A stretch of DNA of 9,340 bases. Origin: Thermoplasmata archaeon. Its GTDB lineage: Archaea; Thermoplasmatota; Thermoplasmata; Thermoplasmatales; Thermoplasmataceae. Below the pieces are notes generated by a model. The model was not told the DNA's origin, made no database searches, and worked only from the letters and a program-made list of their open reading frames with translations. A program made the translations under genes and the position numbers. The stretch spans positions 1-9,340 of the forward strand of contig JAKAAU010000045.1 in assembly GCA_021802165.1 (NCBI GenBank). Reading direction: 5' to 3'. Below are positions 1 through 5,760 of the stretch, in pieces; the stretch's first letter is position 1; the number at the start of each line of letters is the position of its first letter.

Positions 1-1
1 A

Positions 2-433
2 TGTTATACATTACCGGAGAAAGAAAAACCCCATCATGCCATGGAGGCAAACCGCCCGGGCTGGGCTTCTTCAGTCCGCAACGGCGATATAATTATTGCG
101 GGGAAAAATTTTGGCACCGGTTCAAGCAGGCCAGCAGCCGACAATATAAAAAATCTTGGCATAAGCTGTGTTATTGCGGAATCATTAAATGGGTTATTTC
201 TGAGAAATTCTGTTAACTCTGGATTGCCTTCGCTTGAAGTGCATGGAATTTCAGGAATTGTAAAGGAGGGCAATATTGTTGCAATTGACTTTAGCAGCAA
301 TACTGTTATGGATAAAGAAACAGGAAAAGTAATGAAGTTCAAGCCATTGCCTGCATTCCTCATGGAAATAATAGATAATGGAGGAATAATAAATATACTG
401 AAAAATAAAGGTTTGCTCGGCCCACCATTATGA
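2..433 (+). CDS. leuD: 3-isopropylmalate dehydratase (isopropylmalate/homoaconitate isomerase) small subunit, 5'-truncated by window edge
   Basis: This is the small, swivel-domain subunit of an aconitase-family isomerase. With a large Fe-S subunit (LeuC, not in this window) it isomerises 2- to 3-isopropylmalate in leucine synthesis, or homocitrate/homoaconitate in the aminoadipate lysine route. The reading frame is open from base 2, so the true start and the N-terminal substrate loop lie upstream. The in-frame ATG at 41 is internal, because codons before it still read as protein. The visible hallmark is GDIIIAGKNFGTGSSRPAAD (about 83-142), followed by the IAESLNGLFLRN and SGLPSLEV segments typical of the C-terminal half of LeuD. 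The usual GCGSSREHA loop is replaced by GTGSSRPAA. I recall this variant from a LeuD subgroup, and it may bear on substrate choice. The stop codon at 431-433 overlaps the end of the convergent transporter gene by 6 nt. Family assignment is firm; the substrate is not settled. Confidence 0.85.
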   Translation, partial: CYTLPEKEKPHHAMEANRPGWASSVRNGDIIIAGKNFGTGSSRPAADNIKNLGISCVIAESLNGLFLRNSVNSGLPSLEVHGISGIVKEGNIVAIDFSSNTVMDKETGKVMKFKPLPAFLMEIIDNGGIINILKNKGLLGPPL

Positions 434-1597
434 TGGGACAACCTTTATCAGGTTGCCCTTCGCCAGGAATATTAAAGGCACAAATATTAATCCCAGTATG
501 CCCATGGATACCCATGCAAGTTCATAATTATACTGTGATACAATTATTGTGAAAACGATAGGAACTACAACGGCTACCAGAAGTTGCAGGGTATTTACAA
601 AGGAAAGTGTGAGAGATACCAGATCCCTCCTGGCTAGATACCTTACAAGAGTATATGTTATGGACATACCATATACAGTAATCATGCCCATTGCAATAGC
701 TATAATTATTATGAATATGTAATAATGGATAAAACCGATCAAAATCAGGAGTAGGGAAAGTACGATATTTATTGCCAGGAACGTCCCGATCTTGTATTTT
801 GTCCTTGAAAAATGGTATCCGCCAAGAACCCCCCCTAAGAAACCGATAAGAAGGTATAATGAAGATATGCTGCCAGCCAGGTCAACACTATACTTTATGG
901 ATTCCAGGTAATACACGAAAAATTGGCCCAGTATGGTTTCGGCCACCATTGCTGCTATCCCTATAAAAGCTACCAGAATAATTATCCTGTTTGAGAATAC
1001 TTTCTTAAAGCTGGCAAATATATCGGATTTGTTTGTTTTTATGTTTTCTATATTCCTGAATAGAAAAACCAGGACAAAAAATAATGCAAGTGTGAGAACG
1101 CCTGCGATTATAAAGGGGATTCTGTATCCCATATACTGGTCAAGGATTGCCCAGCCTATAATTCCTACTCCACCGCCCACATTGAATGCGCCGTTATAAA
1201 TTCCTATATGGAACGCGTATTTGTTTTCCGGTACAATGGATGCAAGAAGGCTTAAAGCCGGAGAGAAGAAGAGCGCAGCCGATAGGCCTGCAAAGAATCT
1301 TGAGACTATTAACTCGGTAAAGTTTACCGAAAGCCCTGATGTTATTGCAAAAATAGATACAAAGAGCAGCCCGATAAGCGATGTTGTCTTATCGCCTATA
1401 TATGATGAAAGGTAGCCACCCAGAACCTGGAATACTGCAATTCCCACATAAAATGCGGTTACAAGTGTTCCAAGCTCAACAACAGTGAGGTTCATATCTG
1501 TTTTTATGTATTCCAGTGCTGGAGCCATGTCCATCCAGTTAAGGGCATATAATGCCCTGGCAGTGTGAACTAGCCCGGCTCTGGTACCATAATTCAT
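428..1597 (-). CDS. Major facilitator superfamily transporter
   Basis: A 389-residue polytopic membrane protein with the length and hydrophobic periodicity of a 12-helix MFS permease. The first half shows a motif-A-like loop between helices 2 and 3 (GGYLSSYIGDK, residues 60-70). It is followed by the SRFFAGLSAALFFSPAL segment (99-115) and the PENKYAFHIGIYNGAFNVGG segment (123-142), which match the conserved helix 4-5 region of MFS porters. A charged central loop (about 181-205) separates the two six-helix halves. The substrate cannot be read from the sequence. Sugar, carboxylate and drug porters all share these features, and the neighbours give no clear hint. The ATG at 1597 is preferred because a TATA box lies 24 nt upstream, implying a leaderless transcript. 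The 3' end overlaps the leuD-like gene by 6 nt tail-to-tail. Confidence 0.88.
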   Translation of the reverse strand: MNYGTRAGLVHTARALYALNWMDMAPALEYIKTDMNLTVVELGTLVTAFYVGIAVFQVLGGYLSSYIGDKTTSLIGLLFVSIFAITSGLSVNFTELIVSRFFAGLSAALFFSPALSLLASIVPENKYAFHIGIYNGAFNVGGGVGIIGWAILDQYMGYRIPFIIAGVLTLALFFVLVFLFRNIENIKTNKSDIFASFKKVFSNRIIILVAFIGIAAMVAETILGQFFVYYLESIKYSVDLAGSISSLYLLIGFLGGVLGGYHFSRTKYKIGTFLAINIVLSLLLILIGFIHYYIFIIIIAIAMGMITVYGMSITYTLVRYLARRDLVSLTLSFVNTLQLLVAVVVPIVFTIIVSQYNYELAWVSMGILGLIFVPLIFLAKGNLIKVVPS

Positions 1598-1616
1598 CCA
1601 CCATTATTAATATCAC

Positions 1617-1625
1617 ATTTATAAA
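1617..1625 (-). promoter_or_regulatory. TATA box of the MFS transporter gene
   Basis: The minus strand reads TTTATAAAT, centred at 1621, 24 nt upstream of the ATG at 1597. That spacing places transcription initiation at or next to the start codon, as in leaderless archaeal mRNAs. Confidence 0.6.
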
Positions 1626-1789
1626 TCCATCTAACAGTTTAAAAACGTTCTGATATGTATATGGCGATATGATTGGAGTAGTGGCATTTATCAGGAATTT
1701 TTCGATCTAAAATCAATAAAATAATTAAATCATCTAATGTTGATTGCTAACTACTTTAAGGTCAAGCAGTGAGGCTTATACTTGCCGTC

Positions 1790-1847
1790 TTTCTTTTTAC
1801 AAAGAAATTAAAGCGGGCCTATTGGCTGGTTGGCAGGATACCTGTCC
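1790..1847. repeat. Two adjacent small inverted repeats in the gene-poor region
   Basis: TTTCTTT and AAAGAAA pair perfectly around TTAC (1790-1807). Then GGCAGG-ATA-CCTGTCC (1832-1847) forms a second short stem with one bulged base. The surrounding stretch (about 1808-1850) is visibly richer in G and C than the flanks. This could be a small structured RNA, a terminator, or the remains of a mobile element; chance is also possible. Confidence 0.3.
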
Positions 1848-1900
1848 CTAATATTCATGTGGTGCAATGCAATTTACTTCTCTATTGAAAACGTAGGGAA

Positions 1901-1910
1901 TATATTTAAA
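1901..1910 (+). promoter_or_regulatory. TATA box upstream of the candidate 56-codon gene
   Basis: TATATTTAAA, centred between 1905 and 1906, lies about 24-25 nt before the in-frame GTG at 1930. This is the same spacing as for the secure leaderless genes in this window. Confidence 0.4.
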
Positions 1911-1929
1911 CCTTAACTCATCATTTTCT

Positions 1930-2100
1930 GTGGAATATGTTATTCTAAATTTCATGTTTTATTATTTCAATATTACCAATTTTCCTGTGGTTTTTATTAA
2001 TTGTGATATCACTAAATATGCAGTGTTATGGGAGATAACGGCCTTAAAATCTATTAACAGGTTCGCAGAAAACCGGCGAGCCCGGGGAAATGAAAGTTAA
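1930..2100 (+). CDS. Candidate small protein, 56 residues, GTG start, function unknown
   Basis: An open frame starting with GTG and ending in TAA at 2098-2100. The predicted product starts MEYVILNFMF. It is rich in Phe, Tyr, Ile and Asn in its first half, with a more polar, basic end (INRFAENRRARGNES). The main support is the TATA box at the leaderless spacing upstream of the GTG. An ATG at 1954 in the same frame would give 48 residues, but without such a box. I recognise no family. The basic tail could be the last remnant of a larger enzyme such as a transposase, which is speculation. It could also be a chance open frame. Confidence 0.3.
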   Translation: MEYVILNFMFYYFNITNFPVVFINCDITKYAVLWEITALKSINRFAENRRARGNES

Positions 2101-2126
2101 ATTAAATATAGGGGGTTCCGGTATTC

Positions 2127-2735
2127 TCAGAGGTGGGTACCAACTTGTGATACTGTGTTGTTATACAGGGAGGGCCTGGATTCTAAAGTATAATTATAAT
2201 TGAAAGTAATTGGTTTTCCAGTGAAATGGTATATCCAGACATTGTATACCGGCACTATATTAAATGAAACGTATATTGAATTATTGTCTGAAGAATGAAA
2301 CACAGTGCATAAACTCCATTCAATGGTTTTATTATTCCATGTGTAAGCTGCTGGCTTGTTGAATAACCCTGGAAAATTATTTAACTTAAGATTAATATTT
2401 TTTATTTCAATGGCCGTTGATGTTAATGGAAAATTTAGTGTTTGATTGAGTTTGTATACCTGTATATTGCCTATATAACCACTCTCGCCTGTTGTATATA
2501 TCTGTGGTATATACCAGTATTCAATAACATATTCTACTTTAGATTTTCCATATGTTAAATTAACGTATTTTAATTCATAAGTTATATTCTTAGCTATGCA
2601 ATTTTTTAGCTGTTTCTGATCTATTGTTGTTTTTATATTTGTTTTTGGCTCTGTTTCAAAATTGTAACCTGTAAATGATATAATTATAATAATTACGATT
2701 AATATTACTAAATATTTAATTGTAGATTTTCTCAT
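2127..2735 (-). CDS. Membrane-anchored extracytoplasmic protein, sequon-rich, unknown family
   Basis: A 202-residue protein with a short basic N-terminus (MRKSTIK), one very hydrophobic segment (about 8-24, ILIVIIIIIS) and a long polar domain. It is therefore probably anchored in the membrane with the domain outside. The outer domain looks beta-rich and is rich in Tyr, Asn and Thr. It carries seven N-glycosylation sequons (N50, N59, N98, N135, N151, N181, N192) and two Cys (46 and 143) that could form a disulfide. I recognise no family. It lies directly downstream of the secreted-protein gene. The ATG at 2735 is chosen because GTGAT, a match to the archaeal anti-Shine-Dalgarno, precedes it by 4 nt. 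A GTG at 2744 overlapping the upstream stop is the alternative and would add three residues. The tight coupling suggests that the two proteins act together at the cell surface. Confidence 0.7.
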   Translation of the reverse strand: MRKSTIKYLVILIVIIIIISFTGYNFETEPKTNIKTTIDQKQLKNCIAKNITYELKYVNLTYGKSKVEYVIEYWYIPQIYTTGESGYIGNIQVYKLNQTLNFPLTSTAIEIKNINLKLNNFPGLFNKPAAYTWNNKTIEWSLCTVFHSSDNNSIYVSFNIVPVYNVWIYHFTGKPITFNYNYTLESRPSLYNNTVSQVGTHL

Positions 2736-2739
2736 ATTT

Positions 2740-2744
2740 ATCAC
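2740..2744 (-). promoter_or_regulatory. Shine-Dalgarno-like GTGAT for the second gene of the secreted-protein operon
   Basis: The minus strand reads GTGAT, 4 nt before the ATG at 2735, and overlaps the TGA stop of the upstream gene (2743-2741). It supports an internal, leadered start within an operon, unlike the leaderless first genes. Confidence 0.4.
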
Positions 2745-4249
2745 GTGCTTGAATACTGTTCAAGATCAAAGTTTTCACTTATCTGTGCCTTATATTGCTG
2801 GTTTTCAAATTCTACTGGTTTCATATCACTGTTAGTTATTGTAAATGTGCTTGTATAGGTCATTGGATCGGCATAGGGATTAGTGTGTGTTCCGTATGGC
2901 TGTTGAAAATGAAATTCTAAGCAGTCTCCAAATTCATGTACATCATATGTATGGTATTCGGGTATGAATCCATACAGATAAGTCCAGTAACTAAGTGTTA
3001 TTGGATTCCAGTAAACACCGGCTTTTGCTGATGTAGTTGTACCGGCGTTTGCTGTGATTTGATATCCATTGGTCACATCTCCGGCGGAAACATCACTACT
3101 TGATGAGAACAATGATGACGGATTTGGGATCGATATTCCTTCAATAGCCAATATGGAATTAAGGAAGAAAAATGCCGCATTTATAGCACTTTGTATTTTT
3201 GGGCAAGATTGTTCTTCATGATATTGAAGAGCACTATAATAATTCCTTTCCACAAAATTACTATTCCCCCCATTACTATCAACGATTTTTTGTTCTATGC
3301 AATTGACATCATATGAAGATGATGTTGGGCTGAATGTGGTATCTATTTCTACATAAGCTTTTGTAGAATCGGCATACAAAGTACTTCCAGTTTGTGCCGT
3401 TTCTGTTATTACGCCAATTTCCTTACCATTTGAATTAAACAGGCATGCGCCCGTACTTATGCCTGTTGTTATAGTGCCATAAGTGACAACATTGGAACCC
3501 TCATAGGTTTCTATTACAGGGTCTATGGTATATGTTTCATTTTTTGTTAATATTACATTATATGCCATGTTTAGAACAGCATAACTATTATCTTTCATTA
3601 TTGTTGTGTGTAAAGGAAATGAAGCCGAAGGATTTATCATTACATTGTTGAATGATAAGCTATTGTATGGATTTTTTATATTGATTAAATTAATATATTT
3701 GTTGTTTGCGTAAACATTACTGAATTCATTATTTATATTATGGTTATTTTCCATTATATTACTGGACGGCAACATTAAATTGAATTGCACTGTATAATTG
3801 CCTGTTGTATTTTTTAAATTTTTAATCGTTATATCTGCATGCACACTGTTATTATAGAATAAATAAATATACGCTACTTTTATAGATTTATCTTTTAATA
3901 TTTCCACCGCAGAATTTTGAAATTTACTAACTATTTTTTTATTATCTATAATGTTTAATTTCTGGCTATTTGTATTATTTGATATGATCCATTGTGATGG
4001 GTAATACTGGTTATTTAATTTAATATAAGGATCATTGCCTGAAAATGTTACACCGTTATTATTAAAATCGTATGCTTTTCCGGCAGGCTTTATATTAAAT
4101 ACAGGTATTTTATTGATGCTATTACTGATGCTAGCTATCTCCGGCACGGATGATGCAATGTTTGTGTTATTGCTTATCGCAGGTGAAAAAGCCGTAAAAA
4201 CAAAAATTAGTGCCATTGTTACACCTATTATTACCCTTTTCCTATTCAT
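2741..4249 (-). CDS. Large secreted protein, Asn-rich, sequon-rich, unknown family
   Basis: A 502-residue protein beginning with a clear signal peptide: MNRKR, a hydrophobic core (about 7-20), then SPAIS near 22-26 as a likely cleavage zone. There is no C-terminal membrane segment, so it is probably released or bound to a partner. The N-terminal half (about 27-245) is Asn-rich and holds all six sequons (N27, N91, N133, N147, N151, N237). The C-terminal half (about 246-502) is rich in Ser, Thr and Tyr. It has no sequons but holds all four Cys (269, 317, 349, 443), a hydrophobic stretch (about 356-372), and a cluster of His, Glu and Asp around 431-447 (EYHTYDVHEFGDCLEFH). No HExxH or Asp-protease signature is present. 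The ATG at 4249 is preferred over an upstream start at 4330 because the signal peptide begins there and a TATA box lies 25 nt upstream. Function unknown. Confidence 0.78.
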   Translation of the reverse strand: MNRKRVIIGVTMALIFVFTAFSPAISNNTNIASSVPEIASISNSINKIPVFNIKPAGKAYDFNNNGVTFSGNDPYIKLNNQYYPSQWIISNNTNSQKLNIIDNKKIVSKFQNSAVEILKDKSIKVAYIYLFYNNSVHADITIKNLKNTTGNYTVQFNLMLPSSNIMENNHNINNEFSNVYANNKYINLINIKNPYNSLSFNNVMINPSASFPLHTTIMKDNSYAVLNMAYNVILTKNETYTIDPVIETYEGSNVVTYGTITTGISTGACLFNSNGKEIGVITETAQTGSTLYADSTKAYVEIDTTFSPTSSSYDVNCIEQKIVDSNGGNSNFVERNYYSALQYHEEQSCPKIQSAINAAFFFLNSILAIEGISIPNPSSLFSSSSDVSAGDVTNGYQITANAGTTTSAKAGVYWNPITLSYWTYLYGFIPEYHTYDVHEFGDCLEFHFQQPYGTHTNPYADPMTYTSTFTITNSDMKPVEFENQQYKAQISENFDLEQYSST

Positions 4250-4267
4250 AATGATATTAATACATAA

Positions 4268-4280
4268 ATATATATATATT
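4268..4280 (-). promoter_or_regulatory. TATA region of the secreted-protein operon
   Basis: An alternating AT run, reading AATATATATATAT on the minus strand, is centred at about 4274, 25 nt upstream of the ATG at 4249. It overlaps the coding extension implied by the start at 4330, which argues against that longer form. Confidence 0.5.
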
Positions 4281-4665
4281 TCAGTAACAATATTAATAAA
4301 TAATTTATTATTTAATAATTTACCGGTCAATCTTTATATTAGTTTCCAGTATTTATACCTGATCATCTGCAATCTCATCAAAATTATATGAATTTGAATG
4401 CTATTTCCATGGGATTAATTATCAAATAATACACTTTCAATTAAAATTCCATAATTCCTGATAAAAACGGAATAAAAATATTATTATAAATTTTAAATCT
4501 ATTACCTTTTAGGGAATATATCCGTACCAGGTTGTTCATCTATCCATTCAGATGATGTAGAAACTTCCGAAATAGTTTCCTTTTATTATGTAAAATCTTA
4601 TAAACCATGGATAGCTCTGTTTAGCTTGCCTATTATAGCATCCCTATTAGTTGGTTTTCTCTTCC
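4281..4665. other. AT-rich intergenic region with a startless open frame
   Basis: No gene can be supported here. The first half is very AT-rich. On the plus strand the frame from 4497 stays open to a stop at 4755-4757, running into the 3' end of the phosphoesterase gene on the other strand. It has no early ATG or GTG but encodes a hydrophobic stretch (PWIALFSLPIIASLLVGF) that looks like a membrane helix. This could be a gene remnant or chance. Confidence 0.4.
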
Positions 4666-5355
4666 TCATACATAATATTTCCTCAACTTTTCATATATAT
4701 CCCTGTCGGGAATCGATGTTTTTAGCTTCTCCAGCATACTTTCAGCGTCATATGTGACCCTTTTAAATGAGATAGCCATGGTTTCAGTGTCTATAACTGC
4801 ATATGATGGCTTGCCGGTGAAATCCCTTGGCTGGCCAACGCTTCCCGGATTGATTATTTTATTGCGGTAAACCATCATAAAATGTGTGTGCCCTATGAGT
4901 ATATAATCATGGCTATCAAAAAATGGCTTGTCCCTAAACACCTTTTCAGCTTCGTTGGCAAACAGGTATCCATCAAGGTTGTTGTATGGCGACGCGTGTG
5001 CCATATAGAATTTCTTTCCATCTATTTCAGTGTCAGTATTTAATTTAAATGTTTTAAGAAGAGCCATATCATTTTTACCCAGTAATTTCATACTTATATG
5101 CTCCCTTGTGTAATCACTGAGCTCAAGCATATCAAAGGAACAGTTGCAGGAGGAACCGGTGAGTACTGCGTTATCATGGTTTCCAAGTATATTTATGTCG
5201 CTATTGGCCTTGAGGAAATCCAGAACCCTGTCCGGTTCAGGGCCATAATCCACGGCATCGCCTAAAAATATCATTTTATCATATTTTTCTTTATCATATA
5301 CCGATTGCAGGGCATCAAAATTTCCGTGTATGTCCGATAATACCAGCAGTTTCAT
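4666..5355 (-). CDS. Metallophosphoesterase (YfcE/MJ0936-like, calcineurin-like fold)
   Basis: A 229-residue cytoplasmic enzyme with the complete metal-ligand set of small calcineurin-like phosphoesterases. The motifs are SDIHGN (7-12, ligands D8 and H10), GDAVDYGP (32-39, D33), GNHDN (58-62, N59 and H60), MAHASP (118-123, H120), GHTH (155-158) and NPGSVGQPRD (169-178). It should hydrolyse a phosphomono- or phosphodiester with two divalent metals. The natural substrate is unknown for most relatives. The segment after GNHDN carries C70-N-C72, an unusual pair for an acidophile cytoplasmic enzyme and a possible thiol or arsenite-sensitive site (speculative). The ATG at 5355 is preferred over a TTG at 5373: it begins directly with MKLLVLSDIHGN and has a TATA box 25 nt upstream. 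It is divergent from arsRB and shares the putative operator, so it may respond to arsenic. Confidence 0.9.
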   Translation of the reverse strand: MKLLVLSDIHGNFDALQSVYDKEKYDKMIFLGDAVDYGPEPDRVLDFLKANSDINILGNHDNAVLTGSSCNCSFDMLELSDYTREHISMKLLGKNDMALLKTFKLNTDTEIDGKKFYMAHASPYNNLDGYLFANEAEKVFRDKPFFDSHDYILIGHTHFMMVYRNKIINPGSVGQPRDFTGKPSYAVIDTETMAISFKRVTYDAESMLEKLKTSIPDRDIYEKLRKYYV

Positions 5356-5375
5356 TCTTTTATATGGGATCAACG

Positions 5376-5384
5376 TATTTAATT
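5376..5384 (-). promoter_or_regulatory. TATA box of the metallophosphoesterase gene
   Basis: The minus strand reads AATTAAATA, centred at 5380, 25 nt upstream of the ATG at 5355. Its upstream edge overlaps the left arm of the inverted repeat at 5383-5408 by 2 bp. The same bases also sit 24 nt before an ATG at 5404 on the plus strand. Confidence 0.5.
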
Positions 5385-5408
5385 CATATGTATATAATTA
5401 CATATGAA
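5383..5408. promoter_or_regulatory. Perfect inverted repeat, candidate ArsR operator between divergent genes
   Basis: The arms TTCATATGTA (5383-5392) and TACATATGAA (5399-5408) are exact reverse complements separated by the 6-bp spacer TATAAT. The repeat lies between the TATA box for the phosphoesterase (5376-5384) and that for arsR (5415-5423), at the positions where TFB would bind. ArsR-family dimers bind AT-rich imperfect palindromes of this size. Occupation here could block both promoters at once. That the repeat exists is seen directly; that ArsR binds it is inferred. Confidence 0.6.
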
Positions 5409-5414
5409 ATATTA

Positions 5415-5423
5415 TTTATATAT
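5415..5423 (+). promoter_or_regulatory. TATA box of the arsRB operon
   Basis: TTTATATAT, centred at 5419, lies 24 nt upstream of the ATG at 5443. It fits a leaderless transcript and supports that codon as the arsR start. Confidence 0.55.
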
Positions 5424-5442
5424 GTATTTGATAACTTGCCAG

Positions 5443-5760
5443 ATGGAAAAAATCAGGGATGTTAACATATATAAAATGCTGTCAGATGAAATAAGGCTGC
5501 ATATTATGAAATTATTATCTGAAAAAGATATGCCTGTGTCTGATATTGTCAACGCACTTAATATTGAACAGCCATTAATATCCCACAAGTTAAAGGAACT
5601 CCGGGAAAATGGGATGACCATAAGCAGGAAGTCCGGGAAGAATATTATATACTCCATATCTGACACGTTACTGGAAGATGTTCTCCGTGTTACTGAAAAT
5701 GCAGGAAATAAATTAGATTTAGCATGCAATTGTGTAGAATGCGATAACAACGACAAATGA
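5443..5760 (+). CDS. arsR: ArsR-family arsenical-responsive repressor
   Basis: A 105-residue winged-helix repressor. The N-terminus IYKMLSDEIRLHIMKLL (9-25) matches the ALSDxxRLxIL start of ArsR/SmtB proteins. Residues 30-58 (MPVSDIVNALNIEQPLISHKLKELRENGM) form the helix-turn-helix. The wing follows at about 60-75. The classical alpha-3 site CVCDL is replaced by MPVSDI, so that metal site is absent. Instead the C-terminus has C95, C97 and C100 (LACNCVEC), close to the C-terminal three-Cys arsenite site known for Acidithiobacillus ferrooxidans ArsR. It should repress its own operon and release DNA when As(III) or Sb(III) binds. The ATG at 5443 is chosen from TATA spacing and family length. An ATG at 5404 would add 13 hydrophobic residues and lies inside the inverted repeat; it also has a TATA-like box 24 nt upstream, so it is not excluded. 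The stop overlaps arsB by ATGA. Confidence 0.9.
   Translation: MEKIRDVNIYKMLSDEIRLHIMKLLSEKDMPVSDIVNALNIEQPLISHKLKELRENGMTISRKSGKNIIYSISDTLLEDVLRVTENAGNKLDLACNCVECDNNDK

Larger units (their letters stand above)
1598..2126. other. Gene-poor region between the MFS gene and the secreted-protein operon
   Basis: About 530 bases without a long open frame. It contains the MFS promoter near 1617-1625, a patch with two small hairpins near 1790-1847, and a candidate small gene at 1930-2100. The last 26 bases contain a G/C-rich run (GGGGGTTCCGG at 2111-2121) just beyond the 3' end of the minus-strand operon. I see no tRNA cloverleaf, no C/D-box pair and no clear terminal inverted repeats of an insertion sequence. 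It may hold a decayed gene or element, but nothing recognisable survives. Confidence 0.6.

Noticed and set aside
1..216. Open frame of 71 codons overlapping the leuD-like gene in another frame
   Set aside because: The leuD frame encodes an unmistakable family signature over the same bases, and this product has no protein-like features.
1737..1772. An 11-codon open frame starting with ATG
   Set aside because: It is too short, and no TATA element lies at the spacing seen for other genes.
2041..2125. G/C-rich bases that at first suggested a tRNA T-arm (GGTTCGCA)
   Set aside because: No acceptor, D-arm or anticodon stem can be paired around it.
4035..4391. Plus-strand open frame of 118 codons opposite the secreted-protein signal peptide
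   Set aside because: Its hydrophobic character is the mirror of the signal peptide and AT-rich upstream DNA on the other strand; no promoter or family match supports it.
5412..5756. Minus-strand open frame of 114 codons opposite arsR
   Set aside because: It is the antisense shadow of a securely identified ArsR gene and has no promoter of its own.
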